A program made the translations under genes and the position numbers. From NCBI GenBank assembly GCA_037178625.1, contig CM074129.1:248001-312000 (forward strand): a DNA stretch of 64,000 nt, read 5' to 3'. Position 1 is the stretch's first letter; every line of letters starts with the position of its first letter. The DNA comes from Skeletonema tropicum (lineage: Eukaryota > Bacillariophyta > Thalassiosirophyceae > Thalassiosirales > Thalassiosiraceae). The notes below the pieces were generated by a model. That model was not told the DNA's origin. It did not search any database and saw nothing but the letters and a program-made list of their open reading frames with translations. Positions 32,509 to 45,088 of this stretch are shown piece after piece.

Positions 32509-33159
32509 ACATACATGTCATCTGACATATGTCGTGACCTGTCAAATATCTTGTACTACACAATGGCAGACGATGAGTATATATCGCCACGATGAACAGC
32601 TGCATCAAGCCAACGGCAGCCCATACTACTGTAGAGACGACCCCAATGCTTAGGAGGAGGCTAGGGGACTTCGTAGGAGAGCAGCACGCCATCGCCATGA
32701 TGGTTGTGGAGGTGGGGATTTAAAAAAATAGGAGAACGGGGAACAGAAAATGTCGATTATGTTATCGGCTCTACCAACGGCAATAGACCTTTCGAAGCAA
32801 CCAAACTTGGTAGGATTGCTCAGTAGACCCTACTCGACGTGGCTATGCCCTTGGATTGGGTGTAATACGGCTGCATAGTTTAGGCGCAAACTTCCCTGTG
32901 AGCGACAGGGAAGTTCTTGCACTTCCAGGTCACAGACAGGGAAGTTACTCCTTGCTTATGGATATATGTATTTATATGTAGCTACGTAGTAGTTGAAAGT
33001 TAGAAGATAGTACCAGTTGATAAATATTATTGACAAAAGTGAGACATAGTACCAGTTCTTTCGAAAGGCACTCACAATAATCGCGAACGGGGAGGGATAA
33101 GTACAAAGCGTGAAGCGCCAAGAACAAAAACGAATACTCCGAGGACAGGCATAATACCT

Positions 33160-34037
33160 ATGATGTGCTGTGCTAACTGCGGCAAAGCAGCAGTGGACAA
33201 CATAAAACTCAAGAAGTGTGCCTGTAATCTGGTGAAATATTGCAGCGTTGATTGCCAGAAAAATCATCGGCCGCAGCATAAACGGGCATGTAAGAAACGG
33301 ATGGCTGAAATAGTCATTTGTTCACTCAGCCAGAGGGCAACCACCTTGGGGATTGCCCGATCTGCTTTTTGCCTATGCCGTTTGATGAAACGAAACGTAA
33401 GATCCAACCGTGCTGTAGCAAAATCATCTGCAATGGCTGTGTTTATGCCAATACATTACGCGAGGAGGAAGGAAATTTGGAGCCCAAATGTCCATTCTGC
33501 CGGCATAAGGTGCCAAAAACAGATGAAGAAATCGGCAAGATGACTGCGAAAAGAATTGAGTCGAATGATCCTGATGAACTTTGTGAAATGGGCTTACAGC
33601 ACTGCGGCGAAGGGGAATATGCTGAGGCATTTAAATATTGGGCAAAGGCGGCCGAGTTGAAGAATGTGGAAGCGCATTATTTCCTAGGAATTTTGTATGC
33701 TGATGGGCATGGTGTTGAGAGGGATTTGAAAAAGAAAATTTACCATTTGGAAATTGCAGCAATGGGGGGTCACTCCGATGCTAGATACAATCTTGCGTGT
33801 GTAGAGGCGAAAAACGGAAGGCATGACAGGGCAGCGAAGCATTGGGTCATCGCTGCGAAACTCGGAAATGATAGTGCAATGAAATCGCTCAGGGGTGGGT
33901 TTCAGAGGGGGCTAGTGAGCAAAGGAGATTATGAAACTGCTCTGCGTGGACATCAGGCTGCTGTGGATGCAACCAAAAGTCCACAGAGAGATTTAGCAGA
34001 TAGGATGATCACTATCTGCCATGGGTTCGGCCGATAA
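33160..34037 (+). pseudogene. MYND/RING-like/Sel1 gene split by a small deletion
   Basis: The 5' part encodes a MYND finger (CCANCGKAAVD, KYCSVDCQKNH, QHKRACKKR) in one frame. Compared with the copy at 6030, about 7 bp are missing near 33310-33320, so the frame changes. From ATG 33318 the downstream frame is open to 34037 (239 residues), with a RING-like cluster (CPICFLPMPFD, CSKIICNGC, CPFCRHK) and Sel1-type repeats (VEAHYFLGILYADGHG, GHSDARYNLACVE). The gene may survive as a MYND-less protein, as the copy at 4955 might, or both ORFs may be decaying. It is about 27 kb from the tandem cluster and in the same orientation. Confidence 0.65.
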
Positions 34038-34170
34038 TTTTTCTGACATTCGCTGCAATATTTCCACATTTCTTGAGTTTCATGTCTTCGGCTTTTGACG
34101 TACTTTAAAATTTCTGTTACATATATGTCTTCGGCTTTTGCTTTGCCACACAGCAGGCACAGCACATTGT
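34030..34170 (-). pseudogene. MYND-finger fragment, tail to tail with the preceding copy
   Basis: On the minus strand, fragments CLLCGKAKAEDI and EMWKYCSECQKNYRP correspond to the start and end of a MYND finger. Between them a short motif (aaaagccgaagacat) is duplicated around an inserted ~30 bp, which disrupts the frame. The fragment meets the 3' end of the 33160-34037 copy within a few bases (shared cggccga). Confidence 0.55.
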
Positions 34171-34199
34171 GTCGGCCGTTGGTACCAAATCTGCACTCA

Positions 34200-36118
34200 T
34201 GACTGCTCATAATTATAAACCTATTCGTATCCACATCCACAAAAAGAGTCAGGTCCATTGGCAGCAGTGTTTGTTCTTGTTGCCTCGACATAGCATAGTC
34301 AACGTTCTCTCAACCCTTATGCTCATCATCCCATGGAGAAAACGGAAAGCATTGTGGGCAATCATAAGTTTAACCCTCGGTGCACCATTCTACGAGGTGA
34401 CATTATGTGATGTGATGATTATGAAAACGTTAAATTACACCAAGTTTTTACAAGCCGAATGAATTCTTCAGGAGCAATTCGTGTTACAACGTAGGTTCCC
34501 CTCCAAGTCGTAAACTCTCTTTGTGCCCCACCTCAGATGGGAGATAAGTATGTAGATCGACAATTTGATTGCATGGGTGCGCCGATTGGCTTGGACATCA
34601 CTCACTTTCTCTCTCTATCTGTGGTTACCCGTCGAGACTATGAGAGCATCGTGATTCATAGTCCGACTCCTAGTCCAAAACTGGCTAATTTCGATAGGGA
34701 AAAAAGTTGTTTGAACCAGTTCCTACGCGCCGTAGCTGGTAGATTTATGTCATAGCATCACCTGACGTGTTGGGGCGTGGTGTTGTTTTTCCCGGGGAGC
34801 CACTCGTTGACTCAGTAGGGCCGCCCAAACGTGGTGGTAAATTCGCCTTGGTTGAAAAAAAAAAAGTCAGAGATGAGTATGAGAACACTACGTAGGAATT
34901 CGTTGCTTTTTGGCGCGATCCGTCAACACTACCTTTTATGGCTTTGAGTTCATATCTGAAAAAACGAGAAGAAAAGGAGAGAAGGAGAGAGAGAGAAAGA
35001 AAGAGAAAAACGAAGAAAGAGAGAGAGAGGGAAAGATAGAAGATAGGCAAGATTGATTCTTCTATATATAAGTATATACTGTGTATAATTGTTCATCTCT
35101 CTCGAGGCGATAGAATAGATTGTCTACTCGCATAGCAATGCCGCGCGCCCAGGCGCCCATGCATGCGTCAGTAGAAGCTGACCAGAACTCATAAAACTCA
35201 TACTCTGTTGGACTTTCTGATATCATACACTAAGTATCAGCGGCGAGTTGCTTGGTTTTATGGTTTCCTTAGATTCATTCTTCTGTTTCCTCTGCTATAT
35301 TGGATGCGAAATGTAGGCTTACAGGCAAGTGATGCAATTCTCACTGACACTCCGACTCGCCAGGTAATGTGGGATCATCTCTTCATCACCACTCAATTGT
35401 AGCAATACATTCGTCCTTCTCACCCACGAAATAATCAAAGAATTGCGGCATCACAAATAGCACACTCTCATCTCTATCGATGTGGTTCGTTCGTTTTTTT
35501 TGCCGAGTAATAATACAGCTGCTAAGCCTCTTCATCGAACGCTGGAATTCTTTGCGCTCTGCGATCTCCCTGATCAGCGCTAAAACTCTGCATCAGTTAT
35601 CGACTGATTTGATTATGATTCTCTTCCTCCAATTACCGGGTTGAATTCTGTCGAAACATACATGTCATGACGCATGATGTGTCGAATGATGTTGATGCAG
35701 CTTCAATTGTAGATCTCGTGTCCCACTACGCTAGGCTTTTCGAATCATTTGATGCAGCAGATCAATCATCCCGACTTGCAATTGACTGCTGCTCAGTCGC
35801 ATCATTAAAGAGATTTAATCGTCTGAAATCGTTGTTGTCGACATATTATGGTGTCGACAGCACAGATTGAGAGCGCCCGTCGTGTAGTCAAAATAATACC
35901 ATAATAGGCAGATGGAACCGCCCACCAGTTGATCATCTCTCCCGTGACATGCCGTTGGCATTGTAGAATCGACCGACGCCATTGCTACATATCATGGCAC
36001 CAAAGTAGAGGTGTCGGAAAATTGCGCTTTGACATCGGTGTGATGATACACTTTCAATATGGTCTTCAGATGAATAGATGGAGCTGCTCTGCCACCAAAC
36101 TGGTTTGCACACGCCAAC
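34200..36118. other. Gene-poor stretch
   Basis: No recognisable gene. A purine-rich GA microsatellite-like run lies at about 34968-35040. Short ORFs at 34537-34755 and 35667-35870 lack motifs and I do not support them. Confidence 0.45.
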
Positions 36119-36120
36119 TA

Positions 36121-36463
36121 TCCCAACCATTTTGAAAACGTTACCTCAGTAACGTTTTGCTCTTGGGCCCAGTACCCGTAAGGCCTCAAAACGTTACCGA
36201 ATGAACGTTTTCGAACTCCAACTTGAACGTCGCAAAGCTAGGCAGCTCCTAACGGCGTTTTTTTCAAAAAACCTGTAGCCCTTGTATGCAATAATATTAC
36301 CTATAGGTCACACAACGGCTCATGCTTTACTTCAACAAATTGCACGAGGCCTACTGCCTTTTTCGAAAACGTTACCGAGGTAACGTTTTGCCGCTCACGT
36401 AGAAACATACCAGAGTTCTACACAAAACGTTACCGAGGTAACGTTTTGAAAAAATGGTTGGGA
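36121..36463. mobile_element. 343 bp TA-flanked MITE with four CGTTAC-type palindromes
   Basis: An inverted-orientation homologue of the element at 26219-26560. It has the same termini TCCCAACC/GGTTGGGA, TA flanks at 36119-36120 and 36464-36465, and shared interior words (gggcccagtacccgta, gctaggcagctcctaacgg). The four internal 24 bp sites are at 36135-36158, 36188-36211, 36366-36389 and 36424-36447, and here read AAAACGTTAC-N4-GTAACGTTTT. One of the eight half-sites (site 2, right) is imperfect, TGAACG instead of GTAACG. N4 is CTCA, CGAA, CGAG and CGAG. No ORF. Confidence 0.85.
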
Positions 36464-36465
36464 TA

Positions 36466-37753
36466 TACTATTAAGCGGCGATCAGTTCCCTCTAGAGTGT
36501 GCCTGGGCGTTATATGACGCATGCAGTGGTATGGTGAATACAGGTGGTGAAAATGGATAATTTCCACAAAATACATCAAAAAGGAGAATGCATATATCTG
36601 ACAGAATACAAGATGTAGAGGTGCCAAAAGTCAGTGAGGTGATGACTATTATATAACAATCAACGATGTTTGACCAGGTTTCTCTATTTCATTGCGGCTA
36701 CAATATAATTGGACTGGTTGGAATATAGCATGTTTTCATGGAAAATGAGGAGCCCTACTCCGTCACATACACGAGTATTTGAAGTGATATTGAGTGCATT
36801 CACTCCGCGAAATAGGGGACCTTTCACCACACAACACCAATGGCCATCTGTTGCGAGCATTATACAGTGGTTTCAGGGTATCATATGACTCCTAACAGCA
36901 CCATTCCTACCAGATGGCATCAAAGCAACAGCGGATGATTCGGCCTACTACTCCATTATTACGTCTAATTGGCAAGTCATTAACAAAACTGATAATAATT
37001 ATCAATTATCATAATATATAGAAGGTGACTGTGACGCACCATGGCTATTAATAACCGAATTGTATTAAATATGAGTATACCATGATGTTGCCCGGCAGGT
37101 GCAGAATTCTAGGTAGCGATAATGCAACATTTACCTAATTTCCTAAGTGATATGCAGAATTTATGTCTGCGTCGGTTAGAGCCGCATACCATCACAATGA
37201 CCTTGATTCGACCGCCGCCGCTTACATAATCGGAATCTACATAAAAAATTGGATTAGACGGAGTGTCATTTATCATGGTTTTGGGTGCATTGGCCCAATA
37301 GTACCATGGTTTGCCGTCGGATTCGTCATGGTGGAGATGTTTTTTTTTAGTGCGTGATGCGTGATGGCCGAGACCGCCGCCGGCCGATGTCGGTACTACT
37401 GAAATGGCACCCCCAAGATCTCGGGGAATGGTCGGAATACCACCATGGCGCGTTGCAGAGGCGTTCTAAACTCACTAAATGGAAAGTTGGTGGTCTTTGA
37501 ACCATAAGAATCGGCCTATTATTGACGAAGTTATGCTGTAAAGACGCTAACCCGGGGAAACCCGGGGCTGGGCATCTTCTGGTTAAAAGAGTTGGGAGTA
37601 ACTAAAAGGGGAGTTTAAAAGCGTAGCTTTAAAAAGGATGGACCTTTGCTCTACGTGGGAATTAGTAACCTCAGGTTTTTAAAGCTCCACCCTTATGAAG
37701 TCAAAGCCCCTTTTATCTCATTATTCATAGTCATAGTCCTTACCATTGCTTAC
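36466..37753. other. Gene-poor stretch
   Basis: No supported gene or repeat. The ORF at 37163-37357 has no recognisable features. Confidence 0.4.
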
Positions 37754-38349
37754 GATGACTACTACAGCTACAGCCAAACGTGAAGTAGCCACTCAGCCGC
37801 AGCAGCCGCAGCAGCGATCGCCCGGCTGCTTGGCGTCCATGCAGCAGCTCATATTATCATCTCGCTGTTAGTACCAATCCTCCAACCAACACCACCCCAG
37901 CGGTCGACAAATCGAACAACCAAGACAACTCTCTACTAACTCCAAGACCATTGGCGGGTATCGATTATGAAGAAGTGCAAGACGGGCGGCAATGTGTGGT
38001 AGGAGGTAATGATCATGGCACGAACGACGGTACTGAAGATGAAGATGATGATGATGATGTGTCGTCAATTGCGATGTCCGTCAGCCATGTGTCATCGGAA
38101 ATGGAGATGGAGGACAACGAAATGGTGGAGATGGCCACAGGCACTGTTATTGATGAATCGAATACTACTGAGAATACAATTTCAATTGACGAGCAAATGA
38201 TTGGGAGGTTTGGAGGTAAACGTGATGGCACGACGTTGCGCATTCCGCCCATACCTGAGAGAGATGGGATATGTGTTGTTCTTTGTGATAGGGGATGCAA
38301 TTCACCGTTTTCTGCATGTCAACTACTGATCAATGATATCAAACAATGA
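37754..38349 (+). CDS. Uncertain acidic protein, probable frameshift or missed intron
   Basis: ATG 37754 opens a frame (MTTTATAKREVAT, Gln/Pro-rich) that stops at about 37870. A second frame is open from upstream of 37951 to 38349, with no ATG near its start, and encodes an acidic, Asp-rich stretch (EDEDDDDDVSS), a Met/Glu-rich segment and RIPPIPERDGICVVLCDRGC near the end. The composition looks coding, and the two frames may be one gene joined by a small intron or a frame error. No family was recognised. Treat the limits as provisional. Confidence 0.35.
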
Positions 38350-39653
38350 ATACAATCGATCTGTGCAATACTGTTACGTGCTCAGTTGACATTCTGGATC
38401 AACTTCGCAATATCCATCGTCCCAGGCAATGATACGTCAAAGCAAGTTGTATATACGTCGATGTTTGAAGTTCAACGTTAATATTTTGCTATAATATGAA
38501 CATGGGTGGAACGTAAAGGGTTTGGATGATCGCTTGGGGGTAATTAATGCCAAAATAGTGCTGTGGCTCCAACCATGTAAAGGGAGGCTTGATCTTGATG
38601 GAAAGGAGCGCAGAGCACATGACGATGCCAAAGAGTTGAAATTGTGGAAGGAGGGACAAGTGCAAGAGTCTCCTTCAGCACCGCAGAGACGCAAGAGAAA
38701 TGCTTCGAAGGAAGTGTCTCCTTCTCCACAACAGAAGACCTAGGAGTGCAAGGAACAAATAATAGTCGTTCGATATGGGATAGGGTCGTTCATTTTTATG
38801 TGTAGGGAGCCATTCAATTTCTGTGGATAATCTAATAATCGTTTCTAGCAAATGACACTATTCAATAGAGCACCAATACCACTATTGTCTACAGAGGTTT
38901 CATCAATGAGTTATCTTCCGCGTTGATGTATCAGCCACCGTAGGAGGGACTATGATACCATGGTGAGAAAAGTGTTTGTGACGAATGGCGACAGAAATAT
39001 TACTAATTCCTATGTACGATTGCCGCTCTGAAGATTCATGTCCAATTTAGTCCTTTTTTTGGTGTACCAAGGGTACAGAGGAATTAGTGGCGTTTTTCAT
39101 AGTCCTCATAGTCCCATAGTCTCGACGGGTAACCACTACCTAGAGAGAGCTAGAGCGTGACGTACTTCAATGAAGATGATCGTGGAAAAAGACTTCCTGA
39201 GTCCAGAGAAGCCAACTAACGCCGAATGAAATGAAGATGGCTTGAAGATGGCATGGGTTCACATAAACCTATGATGGGTTCACGAAATGACTCTTCATTC
39301 TGAAGATGGGTGATTTCACTTCAGGTACGGCACCCAAGTCACCCAAACCCGGAATCCTATTATGTAATTCCAACGTGACATTGAGTGGCAACCCGATCGA
39401 AGACTTCCCAATCGCCCTTTTCTTTCACGAGGCCGATGCGATGCTTGATCACGAGTTTCAAACTACGATAAGATTCGAGCGAGGCCACTCAATACATTAC
39501 ATGTTCTTTGGATGCTGACAACAAGCTGCATCTGCAGTATCTTTTCACTCATAAGTAGTTCCGCCTGAATCTGTACAGCTACATTTTACCACCAAAATAA
39601 GCGAAGTGATAAAAAGTTACCACACTATACCACAATAGACAGAAGACTAAAAC
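38350..39653. other. Intergenic, no gene recognised
   Basis: Short ORFs at 38522-38743 and 39306-39518 show no motifs. A loosely repeated word (gaagatggcttgaagatgg, then gggttcac twice) occurs near 39226-39312. The last few hundred bases should hold the kinase promoter. Confidence 0.4.
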
Positions 39654-40985
39654 ATGCCACTCTCCAACATGATCCCAGCTGCAGTTGGCCGAGCCAACTC
39701 CCGACGAACGCGCAACAATAACCGCCAACAACGCCGTTCCTCCAGCCGTTACAGTGCCATGGAATGCTCCCAAGAATTCGGCAAGTCAGTCGACTTTGAT
39801 ATATCCGTCGACTTTGGTAAATCGGCCGACCTACTTCTCAACAATAATAAGTCGAATAATGACTTGAATTGTTCACAAGACTTTCATCGATCACAAGAGT
39901 TTGGTAGGGATCGTACTCTTTCGACTCAGGGATCCATTAGTGAAGATGATCGAGATCTACTTGAGGATAATACGAATACTGCCAAGAGTCATCACTCCTC
40001 CTCTCGCCGTAGTAAAGTTCGAGCACCATCCTCATCTTCTAGACGACGACAACAACAACAACAGAATAGTAATGACCCCATCAAAGACGTATGTCCCGTC
40101 ACAGGTCACCACTCCAACATCCTCACCGACTACTACATCTTCCCCACCGTCCTGGGCAAGGGTCACTACGGCTGTGTCCGTGAATGCATGCACCGCAAAA
40201 CGAAGCAATTCTTCGCCGTCAAATCCATCGAAAAGGCCAAGATTGGACGACTCGACCACCTCCAACGCGAGGTATATCTCCTCTCCAAGATTAATCACCG
40301 TGGGATTATGAAGATGGTGGATATCTTTGAAGATGTGGAATTTGTGCACATTGTTACCGAGAAGTATGTGGGGGGTGAGTTGTTCGATCGGATTATTGAT
40401 TATACGTCCGATGATGGGTGCTTTGATGAAGTTGCCGCGGGGACAATTGTCAAGACGTTGTTGGAGGCTGTGGCATACCTTCATCGGAATGGGATTGTCC
40501 ATCGTGATATCAAGCCTGAGAATGTCCTGTTTGTAACGGAGGATGAGGACGATTTGAGAGTCAAATTGATTGACTTTGGTTTGTCAAGGAGGCATAAGAA
40601 GGGAGATGCGTACATGTCCAATCCGGTGGGGACAGCGTATTATATGGCACCGGAACTTCTCAAGGGCAAGTACGATCAAGCTTGTGATGTTTGGTCTACG
40701 GGTATTGTTGCCTACATCTTGCTATGCGGTTACCCACCATTTAATGGGGATACCGACCCCGACATCTTTGATGCAATCAAGTCAGCCTCCTTCCAATTCC
40801 CATGTCAGGCATGGGGACATGTCACTCCGGAGGCCAAGGACTTTATCAAGTGTCTGTTGAGGAAGGATCCTAGGAAGAGGTTTACTGCGGAAGAGGCATT
40901 GAAACATCCTTGGATTCGTAATTTGGATCGGTATTATGAGGAGCAATTGGAAGCTGAAATGAGCTCCTTTGTTGTCTCGTGTTAA
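39654..40985 (+). CDS. CAMK-like Ser/Thr protein kinase, paralogue of 20323-21678
   Basis: 443 residues, no intron. The N-terminal 145 residues are low-complexity and basic, with a recurring word (CSQEFGKS at 38-45, DFGKS at 53-57, CSQDF at 73-77, SQEFGR at 80-85). CPVTGHHS (147-154) again precedes the catalytic domain (~160-424). Motifs are GKGHYG (168-173), AVK with K190, HRDIKPEN (283-290), DFG (308-310), [31 protein letters not shown] and HPWI. All catalytic residues are present. The first kinase shares the upstream motif and C-lobe but has different N-terminal tails, so regulation may diverge. Substrates are unknown. Confidence 0.92.
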   Translation: MPLSNMIPAAVGRANSRRTRNNNRQQRRSSSRYSAMECSQEFGKSVDFDISVDFGKSADLLLNNNKSNNDLNCSQDFHRSQEFGRDRTLSTQGSISEDDRDLLEDNTNTAKSHHSSSRRSKVRAPSSSSRRRQQQQQNSNDPIKDVCPVTGHHSNILTDYYIFPTVLGKGHYGCVRECMHRKTKQFFAVKSIEKAKIGRLDHLQREVYLLSKINHRGIMKMVDIFEDVEFVHIVTEKYVGGELFDRIIDYTSDDGCFDEVAAGTIVKTLLEAVAYLHRNGIVHRDIKPENVLFVTEDEDDLRVKLIDFGLSRRHKKGDAYMSNPVGTAYYMAPELLKGKYDQACDVWSTGIVAYILLCGYPPFNGDTDPDIFDAIKSASFQFPCQAWGHVTPEAKDFIKCLLRKDPRKRFTAEEALKHPWIRNLDRYYEEQLEAEMSSFVVSC

Positions 40986-41577
40986 GTCGAGAGGGGGAAG
41001 AGTGATGAATGTGACGAGAACTCTTACGCAGGCTTACATTAGTCGTAGGAAGGGACAGATTGAGCTTTGGGATATGATATATGTGAAGTAGTCCCTTGAT
41101 TTGGTAGATAGCAAAATAAAGAGGGTGTAATAATAGAATATTTTCAAAGTGTTACTGTTATTCCTTGTTACAAAGCGCAACTGATCCAACTCTGCATCAG
41201 TATCGAGAGATCAACCCCTTCCCATTACCGACGCTTTCAGTGTTCTGTCTAGTTCTACAGGAAAGTCTTCCAACAGTATATCTGCATGACATTCGAAAGA
41301 TATACATAAAGCTCTTTTGTTCCCGTTCCACCAAGGCTGAAGAAGATAGCTCTTGCTTCCCCTAAAGACACGAGGCTCGTCGACTGAGGACGGGCTCGGA
41401 TTCTTGGTCAATATGAGTCGTTTGATCAGCTGCACTGGTTCGAAGTTGAAGGGGAAATTTGTATGTCTCAATCTTGAACTCGAGCCCCCTTTGCCTTTGC
41501 CTTCACCAACACTTGAATTCTGCTCTATCTAACTGCATCGGTTCTCATGCTTTATATTCATTCCCATTCCATTGCAT
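40986..41577. other. Intergenic, no gene recognised
   Basis: Holds the kinase 3' region; only unsupported short ORFs. Confidence 0.4.
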
Positions 41578-42087
41578 AAGCCCAGACAGGCCTCAAAAAC
41601 CCGGCCCGGGCCACTTTTTTAGAGATCACCGCCATGGCAGCCGCATGACTAGCCCCCATAAATGATTTCCAATAACTTTTACTATGAAGAAGATATATAC
41701 TTAACCATTGATACTAACCTGTAGAGTATGTTTAGGAGAGCATCTGGTATCCAAGAATCGTAGTAATATCTTATTTTCTCGCCGAGATATGCATTTTGGG
41801 GTTTACTATGAGTTTGTCTAACTTTATTGATGGACAAATTTGGCAGACATGCCCATAGTAAACCCCAAAATGCATATCTCGGCGAGAAAATAAGATATTA
41901 CTACGATTCTTGGATACTATATAATCTACTGAACATACTCTAAAGTTCTTCATCACTGGTTTAGCATATATCTCTGTTATAGTAGAAATAAAAGTTACGG
42001 GTTAGTTAGGCGGCTGCCATGGTGGAGGTCTCTAAAAAATGGGCCCGGGCCAGGTTTTGGTGGCGGGAACGGAGACTGTCTGGGCTT
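41578..42087. mobile_element. 510 bp AAGCC-type foldback element with AT flanks
   Basis: The ends AAGCCCAGACAG and CTGTCTGGGCTT are flanked by AT on both sides (41576-41577, 42088-42089). Pairing extends far inside: cccgggcc blocks, the gccatgg block, and a near-perfect central palindrome around tttggggtttactatg / catagtaaaccccaaa with atctcggcgagaaaataag. The loop is about 40 bp. It is a relative of the nested element at 27067-27542, sharing the end word, the AT flank and the ctcggcgag core. No ORF. Confidence 0.75.
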
Positions 42088-42717
42088 ATACAACAAAATC
42101 TCCAATCTCTCTCTTTCTCAAGTGGCGGGAACTTAGATAACTAATTTAGTCCATAAACAAACTAAAATAGCGTGTTCTGTTCCGATCATACCCCACCGAT
42201 AAATTTTCTCTCTCTACCAGCTGGCAGTACAGCCCGTTTTTGAATACAAAAAGGCCCAATGGATTTTTCAAGACGGTAAAAAGGCCCAACAGATTTCAAA
42301 AGGCAGCGGTACCAAACGTCAGGGGCTCATGTAAATCCATTCCCTAGCTATCCAAAAAAATAATGATTCCTGTCGTGCACCTACACCTTTACGGGACCAA
42401 GAGTAGGGGGGTGATCCACGTTCAAAATCCAAACGGCCCCATCACCCATCAGCCCTTCATTTCTCTCAGCTCAGCCCCGTTTTTTGTTCTTGATCTTTTG
42501 ATGTGATTGAGCCGTGAATGAGCGTGTGCGGCGGAGAAGCGCCTTCCTGCCATAATTTTTTCAAACAACAAAAACGCACATCCAACTCTACCAAAGAACA
42601 ACTACCTCTCTACTTTCAATCAATCCTCCTTGCTCAATCGACAGCATCATCTCTTCTTTCATCATCTAAATCTACGCCCTTCTTTCTTCAATCTTAATTC
42701 TTCAGAACGAAAACAAA
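42088..42717. promoter_or_regulatory. Presumed upstream region of the GFAT gene
   Basis: About 630 bp lacking ORFs and lying directly before the GFAT start codon. Pyrimidine-rich sequence is prominent in the last 150 bp. No specific promoter element can be assigned from sequence alone. Confidence 0.35.
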
Positions 42718-45088
42718 ATGGCCACCTCATCACTTCTCGGACGTCGTATCTTTCTCACCGCAGCCCAACGCTCTATTACCTCAAGATCATCCACCGCTCT
42801 TCGTGCTTCCTCCTCCTCTACATCAGCAGCAGCTGCTTTATCAACCACCACCTTTCACTCACACAACACCAACGACACCTCTCAATTCGCCCTCCTCTCT
42901 GCAGCAGCCGCCCTCACCGCTCTCGCCACCACCACAAATAACAACGACTCAACATCGAAATGTTGCGGTATTGCCGGAGTAGTCGGAGCCAAGGGTGATG
43001 CACGTGACTATCTTATTGAGGGGTTGACTATTTTGAAGAATCGGGGGTATGATTCTGCGGGGATTGCTACTATGGATGATGTCAAGTCCGAGTTGGTGGT
43101 GAGTTGAGTTGTTGTTGTTGTATATCGTGCACTTACAATGTACATGTGTATTATCTTTTGACTCACCCATCGCTCTCTCACTCCTCCGCATCTCTTTCTA
43201 TTCTATTCATGTGGGCACACACACACACAACAGGTAACCAAATACGCCTCCGAGGGTGAAAAAGCCGACGGACTTAACCTCGTCGCGTCCAAATCCACCA
43301 TTTCCGCCGGACACAACATTGGCATCGCACATACACGTTGGGCCACCCACGGTGGCAAGACCGATGCCAATGCACATCCACACACGGACTCCTCTGGTAA
43401 AATCGCCCTCGTTCACAATGGCACACTGAATAATGCCAATGAATTGAGGAAGGAGTTGCAAGGACGGGGACACAAGTTTAGTAGTGAGACGGATACAGAG
43501 GTGATTGCCAAACTTATTGGAGAAAATTATGAAAAGCAACCTGACGATCAAAAGAGTGTCAAGGATGCCACCGAACAAGCCTTGGCTCGATGTGATGGAT
43601 CATGGGGATTATGTATCATGTGTACCGATTGTCCAGATCAATTAGTCGTTGCACGGAACGGGTCACCATTGGTGATTGGGATTGGATCCGATCGTACCTT
43701 TATTGCAAGTGAAACATCGGCGTTTAATCGGTACACGAAGAACTTTATCTCGATGAATGATGGGGAGATTGGAATATTGCGTGGTGATGGAAGTACGTTG
43801 GATTTGACAAGGATGCAGGTTGCGCCGGATCAGGAGGTGAAACTTTCCCCTGCACCATATCCTCATTGGACGTTGAAGGAGTGTGTCGAACAACCTGAGG
43901 CTATTGCACGTGCACTTGGGTTTGGTGGACGTTTAACGAGTGATCATGTCCAACTTGGGGGGTTGGAGAAGATGAAGGATGAATTGGGACGTGTCAAGTA
44001 CCTTACATTGTCTGCCTGTGGGACTAGTCTCAATGCTGCCAAGTATGCCGAAAAACTCATGAAGCATCTTGGTTCGTTTGATATGGTCCATAGTTTGGAT
44101 GCTGCCGAGACTGACTCGAATGACTTTCCCAAGAATCAGGAGAAGGTGAAGGAATCTGCCTTCCTCGTCGTGTCTCAGTCGGGAGAGACCAAGGATGTGG
44201 CGAATGTTGTGAATGCAGCGAAGAAGAATGATCTTACCGTCATGTCTGTTGTTAATGCCGTTGGTTCATTGATTGCTCGTACCACCAAGCTAGGTGTCTA
44301 TTGCAATGCTGGTCGCGAAAATGCAGTGGGTGAGTTTTATTCGTACACTATCGTGTCTTTTTTTTCTTAATGTGAATTACCTCTTGACTCACCATTATCT
44401 CTTTCTATTCTTCTCTCTAACTCTAGCCTCAACTAAGGCATTCACTACCCAGGTGACTGTTCTTGCCCTGATTGCACTCTGGTTCCGCGAATTGAAGGAC
44501 AAGATGAACGGCATCACAGAACACAGTGCAGAGGCAGCCTTGTTAAAGGAAAGTTTGATGAGACTTCCCATCTGCTGTGGTATGGCACTCAAGAACAGAG
44601 AACAATGCCAACAGGTTGCAGAACGTTTGAATGGTAAGGATCATTGCTTTATTCTCGGAAAGGGATATGGTGAGCCCGTGGCCATGGAGGGAGCACTCAA
44701 GATCAAGGAGATGTGCTACCTACATGCCGAGGGATACAGTGGTGGAGCATTGAAGCATGGACCTTTTGCACTCATTGAGAGTGATGAGAATGGGAAGCAG
44801 GGAGCTACTCCCATCATCATGCTCATTCTGGATGACAACCATGCTCATCACATGAGAACTGCTGCAGAGGAGGTGAGGGCACGTGGAGCGGATGTTATTG
44901 TTATTACCGACAAGGCCGAGCTTGCAGATGGAATTGATGATAAGCCAATTGTCATTCCTTCGAATGGACCCATGACAGCTCTTGGAGCAGTGATGCCTAT
45001 CCAGCTGATTGCATATGAGCTTGCCATGCTTCGTGGAATCAATCCTGATACTCCACGTAACCTTGCCAAGGCTGTTACTGTCGATTGA
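42718..45088 (+). CDS. Glutamine:fructose-6-phosphate amidotransferase with N-terminal presequence (3 exons)
   Basis: Exons are 42718-43098, 43234-44329 and 44427-45088. The introns of 135 and 97 bp are GT-AG (phases 0 and 1). The product is 712 residues. It makes glucosamine-6-phosphate and glutamate from fructose-6-phosphate and glutamine, the entry step to UDP-GlcNAc, N-glycans and (in chitin-forming diatoms) chitin. The glutaminase domain begins CCGIAGVVG (82-90) and has HTRWATHGG and HNGTLNN. The two SIS sugar-isomerase domains show [25 protein letters not shown] (across intron 2), [11 protein letters not shown] and the C-terminal [13 protein letters not shown]. The core of ~630 residues is nearer bacterial GlmS (~609) than animal GFAT (~680). 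An Ala/Ser/Thr-rich, Arg-containing presequence of 81-82 residues precedes the nucleophilic Cys, so processing is needed for glutaminase activity. It looks like an organelle, perhaps mitochondrial, targeting peptide. Confidence 0.93.

Noticed and set aside
32426..32698. ORF with a hydrophobic N-terminal segment as a small membrane protein
   Set aside because: It overlaps the transposase-like relic in another frame and has no further support; could be a chance ORF.
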